Below, piece after piece: positions 61,260 through 64,000 of a stretch of 64,000 nt of DNA (positions are counted from its first letter, which is position 1; each line of letters begins with the position of its first letter). The notes beneath the pieces were generated by a model that saw only the letters and a program-made list of their open reading frames with translations, searched no databases and was not told the DNA's origin. Source of the stretch: VAZQ01 sp963712565 (GTDB taxonomy: Bacteria; Pseudomonadota; Alphaproteobacteria; Rhizobiales; Xanthobacteraceae). The stretch lies in NCBI GenBank assembly GCA_963712565.1, contig CAVQIP010000052.1:1-64000 (forward strand), read 5' to 3'. Both the position numbers and the translations under genes were made by a program.

Positions 61260-62273
61260 ATGAAATCGATCTTGACTGCGTTCGGTCTTGCCGTCGCGCT
61301 CGCAACGCCGGCAGCCGCCCAGAATTTCGGGCCGCCCGAACTGATCGACGCCGCCAAGAAGGAGGGCAGATTCGTCTACTACACGGCGAATTTCGCCGAG
61401 GTGGAGCAGGAGGTCATCAAGGCCTTCAACAAGCGCTTCCCCGAGATCAAGGTGGAGATGGTGCGCGCCCCGGGCGGCCAGCTCATCACCCGCGTGAAGA
61501 CCGAAGCCGCCGCCGGCAAGCTCACCGCCGACGTGGTCGATCATTCCGACCGCGCTCTCATGACCGGCCTGGTGGACCTGTTCCAGGACTATGCGCCGCC
61601 GAACGGCAAGGACTATCTCCCCGAAGCGATGATCTCGCCCAAGCTGTGGCCGCGCGTCACCCTGGTATGGTCGATCGCCTACAATTCCGCGCTGGTGCAG
61701 AAGCCGCCGAAGAGCTGGATGGACCTCACCAAGCCGGAATACGCCAACAAGCAGATCGGCCAGGTCATCGCGCCATCGGGCGGCACCACCTGGACGCGCG
61801 TCATGTTCGAGCGGCAGGTGCTCGGCGAGGACTACTGGAAGAAGCAGGCGGCGACCAACCCGGTGCTCTATCCCTCCGGCGCGCCGATGTCCGATTCGCT
61901 GGTGCGCGGCGAGATCACGATGGGTCCGCTGCTCTACAACATCGTCTACCCGAAAAAGCGCGACGGCGCGCCGCTCGAGATTTTCTTCGCACCCGAGGGT
62001 GCGCCGGTCAATCCATATGCCAGCGGCGTGCCCAAGACCGCCGCGCATCCCAACGCCGCCAAGCTGTTCCTCAACTGGTGTCTGTCGGAGGAAGGCCAGA
62101 CCTTGATGATCAAACAGCTGGGCAATCTCACCTCGCTCAAGACGGCGCCGGTCTATCCGCAGGGCTTCGATCCCAAGGTGGTCAAGGTCTGGCTCCCGAA
62201 CTTCGATCAGTACGTGAAGCTGCACTCGAGCTGGATCGAGGAGTGGAACAAGATCTACGGCTACCGGCAGTAG
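61260..62273 (+). CDS. ABC transporter substrate-binding protein (iron/spermidine-putrescine type)
   Basis: 337-residue periplasmic binding protein of the AfuA/FbpA/PotD cluster from ATG 61260, with signal peptide MKSILTAFGLAVALATPAAA. Mature start QNFGPPELIDAAKKEGRFVYYTANFAEVEQEVIKAF is typical. The paired tyrosines used by FbpA for ferric iron are not evident; one segment reads VNPYASGVPKTAAHPNAAKLFLNW. The ligand may therefore be an organic anion or a chelate. It lies between its permease and ATPase genes. Confidence 0.93.
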   Translation: MKSILTAFGLAVALATPAAAQNFGPPELIDAAKKEGRFVYYTANFAEVEQEVIKAFNKRFPEIKVEMVRAPGGQLITRVKTEAAAGKLTADVVDHSDRALMTGLVDLFQDYAPPNGKDYLPEAMISPKLWPRVTLVWSIAYNSALVQKPPKSWMDLTKPEYANKQIGQVIAPSGGTTWTRVMFERQVLGEDYWKKQAATNPVLYPSGAPMSDSLVRGEITMGPLLYNIVYPKKRDGAPLEIFFAPEGAPVNPYASGVPKTAAHPNAAKLFLNWCLSEEGQTLMIKQLGNLTSLKTAPVYPQGFDPKVVKVWLPNFDQYVKLHSSWIEEWNKIYGYRQ

Positions 62274-62333
62274 CCGGCATGCAGCGGAGCGTCATGCGCC
62301 TGTCCGCGTTACGCTAAGATTTGGAGGCGACGC

Positions 62334-63443
62334 ATGTCGGCGGCGCTCGACGTTCGCGAGCTGCGCAAGCAGTTCGTCCTCGGCCGGCCGGCCGTGGACG
62401 GTGTGAGCTTTCACGTGGCGGCGGGCGAGATCGTGGTTCTCCTCGGCCCCTCCGGCTGCGGCAAGACCACGACGCTGCGCTGCGTCGCCGGCCTCGAACA
62501 TGCCACCGCCGGGCGCGTCAGCATCGGCGGGCGGCTGGTGTCGGCGCCGGCCGACGGCGTCCAGGTGCCCTCGCGCCTGCGCAACATCGGCATGGTGTTC
62601 CAGTCCTACGCGGTCTGGCCGCACATGACGGTGAAGCAGAACGTGGCCTATCCGCTCCGCCACCGCCGTGTCGCGCGCGCCGAGCTCGAGCGCAAGGTTG
62701 GCGAGACGCTCGAGCTGGTCGGCCTGTCGGAATTCGCGCAGCGCTCGGTGGTGTCGCTCTCGGGCGGGCAGATGCAACGGGTGGCGCTCGCGCGCAGCCT
62801 GGTCTACCAGCCGCAGCTCCTGCTCCTCGACGAGCCACTGAGCAATCTCGACGCGCAGCTGCGCCTGCGGCTGCGCGACGACTTGCGCCGCATCATCAAG
62901 CAGACCGGGGTCACCGCCGTCTACGTCACCCATGACCAGGCCGAAGCCGTGGTGCTCGGCGACCGCATCGGCGTCATGCGCGAGGGCAAGCTGTTGCAGA
63001 TCGCGTCTCCGGACGAGATCTACAATCGGCCGGCCGACCTGTTCGTCGCCAACTTCACCGGCGCCTCCAATCTGCTCGCGGGCCGTCTGATCGAGCGCAA
63101 CGGCGAGTTCGGCACCGTCGACGCGGGAGGGCACCGGCTCACGGCGCTGATGCCGTTGAACGTCAAGGCGGGTGATGCGGTCAAGATCGCGGTGCGCCCG
63201 GAAAACCTGCGGATTGGCCACGATGGCGCGACCGGCCCCAGCAATCGGTTCACCGCGCGCGTCGCCGGCCGCCGTTATCAGGGCACGCAGACCGTCTACG
63301 AGCTCGCCGCGCTCGGCGGCCGGCTCGAGGCGCTCGAGCTCGGAACCAGCGCGCGCCACGCGATCGGCAGCGACGTGGATGTGGTGCTGCCGCCCGCGCT
63401 GTGCTGGGCCTACCCCGCGCGCGCGGACGCCGGGTTGGAATAG
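62334..63443 (+). CDS. ABC transporter ATP-binding protein (FbpC/PotA type)
   Basis: 369-residue ATPase. Walker A GPSGCGKTT, Q-loop VFQSYAVWPHMTV, signature LSGGQMQRVALARSL, Walker B LLLLDEPLSNLD, and H-loop YVTHDQAE. A C-terminal TOBE-type regulatory domain follows (about 245-369, KAGDAVKIAVRPENLRI). It completes the importer encoded by the two genes upstream; the gap from the binding-protein stop is 60 bases. Confidence 0.95.
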   Translation: MSAALDVRELRKQFVLGRPAVDGVSFHVAAGEIVVLLGPSGCGKTTTLRCVAGLEHATAGRVSIGGRLVSAPADGVQVPSRLRNIGMVFQSYAVWPHMTVKQNVAYPLRHRRVARAELERKVGETLELVGLSEFAQRSVVSLSGGQMQRVALARSLVYQPQLLLLDEPLSNLDAQLRLRLRDDLRRIIKQTGVTAVYVTHDQAEAVVLGDRIGVMREGKLLQIASPDEIYNRPADLFVANFTGASNLLAGRLIERNGEFGTVDAGGHRLTALMPLNVKAGDAVKIAVRPENLRIGHDGATGPSNRFTARVAGRRYQGTQTVYELAALGGRLEALELGTSARHAIGSDVDVVLPPALCWAYPARADAGLE

Positions 63444-63467
63444 GGCTTGCCGCGCATGCGGCGCGCG

Positions 63468-63522
63468 CTCTGTCCCCATGGGCGAGGAGCCGACCGGGTT
63501 CGTCGTCCGGTCGGTGGCCAAT
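63468..63522. repeat. Family C repeat fragment after the ABC operon
   Basis: CTCTGTCCCCATGGGCGAGG followed by AGCCGACCGGGTTCGTCG and TCCGGTCGGTGGCCA. It corresponds to one arm and the tail of the repeat at 13013-13145. Confidence 0.5.
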
Positions 63523-63583
63523 TTTCCGGCGCGGCCGCTATTATTCACCAGCGCGGAAGAACAACGAACCGGAGGAGACGGGC

Positions 63584-64000
63584 GTGAGGAATTGGATGCT
63601 ATTTGCCGTTCTCGCCTGGGTATCGATTGCGCCGGCCGGCATGGCGCGCGCGCAGGCGATAACCGTCGGCGCGACCAGCAGCACGAGCGACGCGCCGATC
63701 TACATCGCCGCCAAGAAGGGATACTTCCGCGACGAAGGCCTGGATGTCAAAGTGACAAACTTCCGCTCGGCCGCCGACATGGTGGCGCCGCTGGGTGCCG
63801 GCCAGATCGAAGCCGGCGCGGGCTCCGCCTCGGCCGGGCTCTACAATGCGGTCGCACGCGGCATCAAGATCAAGATCGTCGCCGACAAGGCGTCCTCGCC
63901 GCCGGGCTACGGCGGCACCAAGATTCTGGTTCGCAAGGATCACGTCGAGAGCGGGCGCTACAAGGAGCTCAAGGACCTCAAGGGCATGAAGTTCGCGATG
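63584..64000 (+). CDS. ABC transporter substrate-binding protein (NMT1/SsuA type), 3' end outside the window
   Basis: First 139 codons of an exported solute-binding protein, starting at GTG 63584 with GGAGGAG upstream. Signal peptide WMLFAVLAWVSIAPAGMARAQ, then ITVGATSSTSDAPIYIAAKK, GYFRDEGLDVKVTNFRSAADMVAPLGAGQIEAGAGSASAGLYNAVARG, and GTKILVRKDHV. The pattern is that of nitrate/sulfonate/taurine/aromatic-acid binding proteins, a second member of the family at 2661-3689. It is a separate system from the ABC operon just upstream. Cut by the window edge. Confidence 0.9.
   Translation, partial: MRNWMLFAVLAWVSIAPAGMARAQAITVGATSSTSDAPIYIAAKKGYFRDEGLDVKVTNFRSAADMVAPLGAGQIEAGAGSASAGLYNAVARGIKIKIVADKASSPPGYGGTKILVRKDHVESGRYKELKDLKGMKFAM

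Overview
The window is GC-rich DNA that looks like a chromosome segment of an alphaproteobacterium of the order Hyphomicrobiales (Rhizobiales), close to Bradyrhizobium or Xanthobacteraceae-type genera. This is inferred from an invasion-associated locus B (IalB) protein, an HpnP-like radical SAM protein, a yggT-yggU-folD block, a tRNA-Ala with an encoded CCA end, a candidate CtrA box, and three families of dispersed palindromic intergenic repeats of the kind common in these genomes. No phage, IS element, integrase or CRISPR array was seen.

Layout. 1-6.1 kb: adenosylcobalamin-dependent ethanolamine ammonia-lyase (eutB, eutC), an ABC substrate-binding protein and two tandem metal-dependent amidohydrolases. 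6.2-16.3 kb: a patch with several apparently damaged genes (a Rieske/cupin convergent pair with no stop codons between them, a frameshifted membrane protein, a cupin/PrpD relic) beside intact genes: an MBL-fold hydrolase, a methyltransferase-glycosyltransferase-Nudix operon, a flavin reductase, an alpha/beta hydrolase and a diheme cytochrome c. 16.4-23 kb: an acyl-CoA synthetase (NDP-forming type) coupled to an alpha/beta hydrolase, a membrane adenylate cyclase with a CxxCH sensor domain, and a UbiD-family decarboxylase. 23-30 kb: a flavoprotein fused to a 2Fe-2S domain, a MOSC protein, and a four-gene molybdenum hydroxylase operon (SRPBCC, FAD, molybdopterin and 2Fe-2S subunits).

30-42.3 kb: a 33-residue membrane peptide with its own terminator, a three-domain phospholipid acyltransferase/acyl-ACP synthetase (Aas type), an M24 peptidase relative that has lost most metal ligands, a nitrilase-family hydrolase, a carboxymuconolactone decarboxylase-like protein, a TPR lipoprotein, a TerB-like protein, an SDR, a glutamine amidotransferase and an MFS exporter. 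42.35-57 kb: mostly housekeeping genes (tRNA-Ala, yggT, yggU, folD, GNAT, typA, HpnP-like radical SAM, site-2 protease, phhB, DUF1232, quinone oxidoreductase, IalB, an SLT-like secreted protein, DUF72, rlmN). 57-64 kb: a PAP2 phosphatase, an acyl-CoA dehydrogenase-type flavin monooxygenase and a complete iron/polyamine-type ABC transporter operon, followed by the 5' part of another substrate-binding protein gene that runs off the window.

The overall impression is of a metabolically versatile soil or water bacterium. Many genes are for import and breakdown of small organic acids, amines and aromatic or heterocyclic compounds (amidohydrolases, UbiD, molybdenum hydroxylase, Rieske protein, nitrilase, CoA ligase). 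The first 16 kb holds an unusual concentration of frame disruptions next to palindromic repeats. This is either real gene decay or indel errors in a draft assembly, and the sequence alone cannot separate the two.
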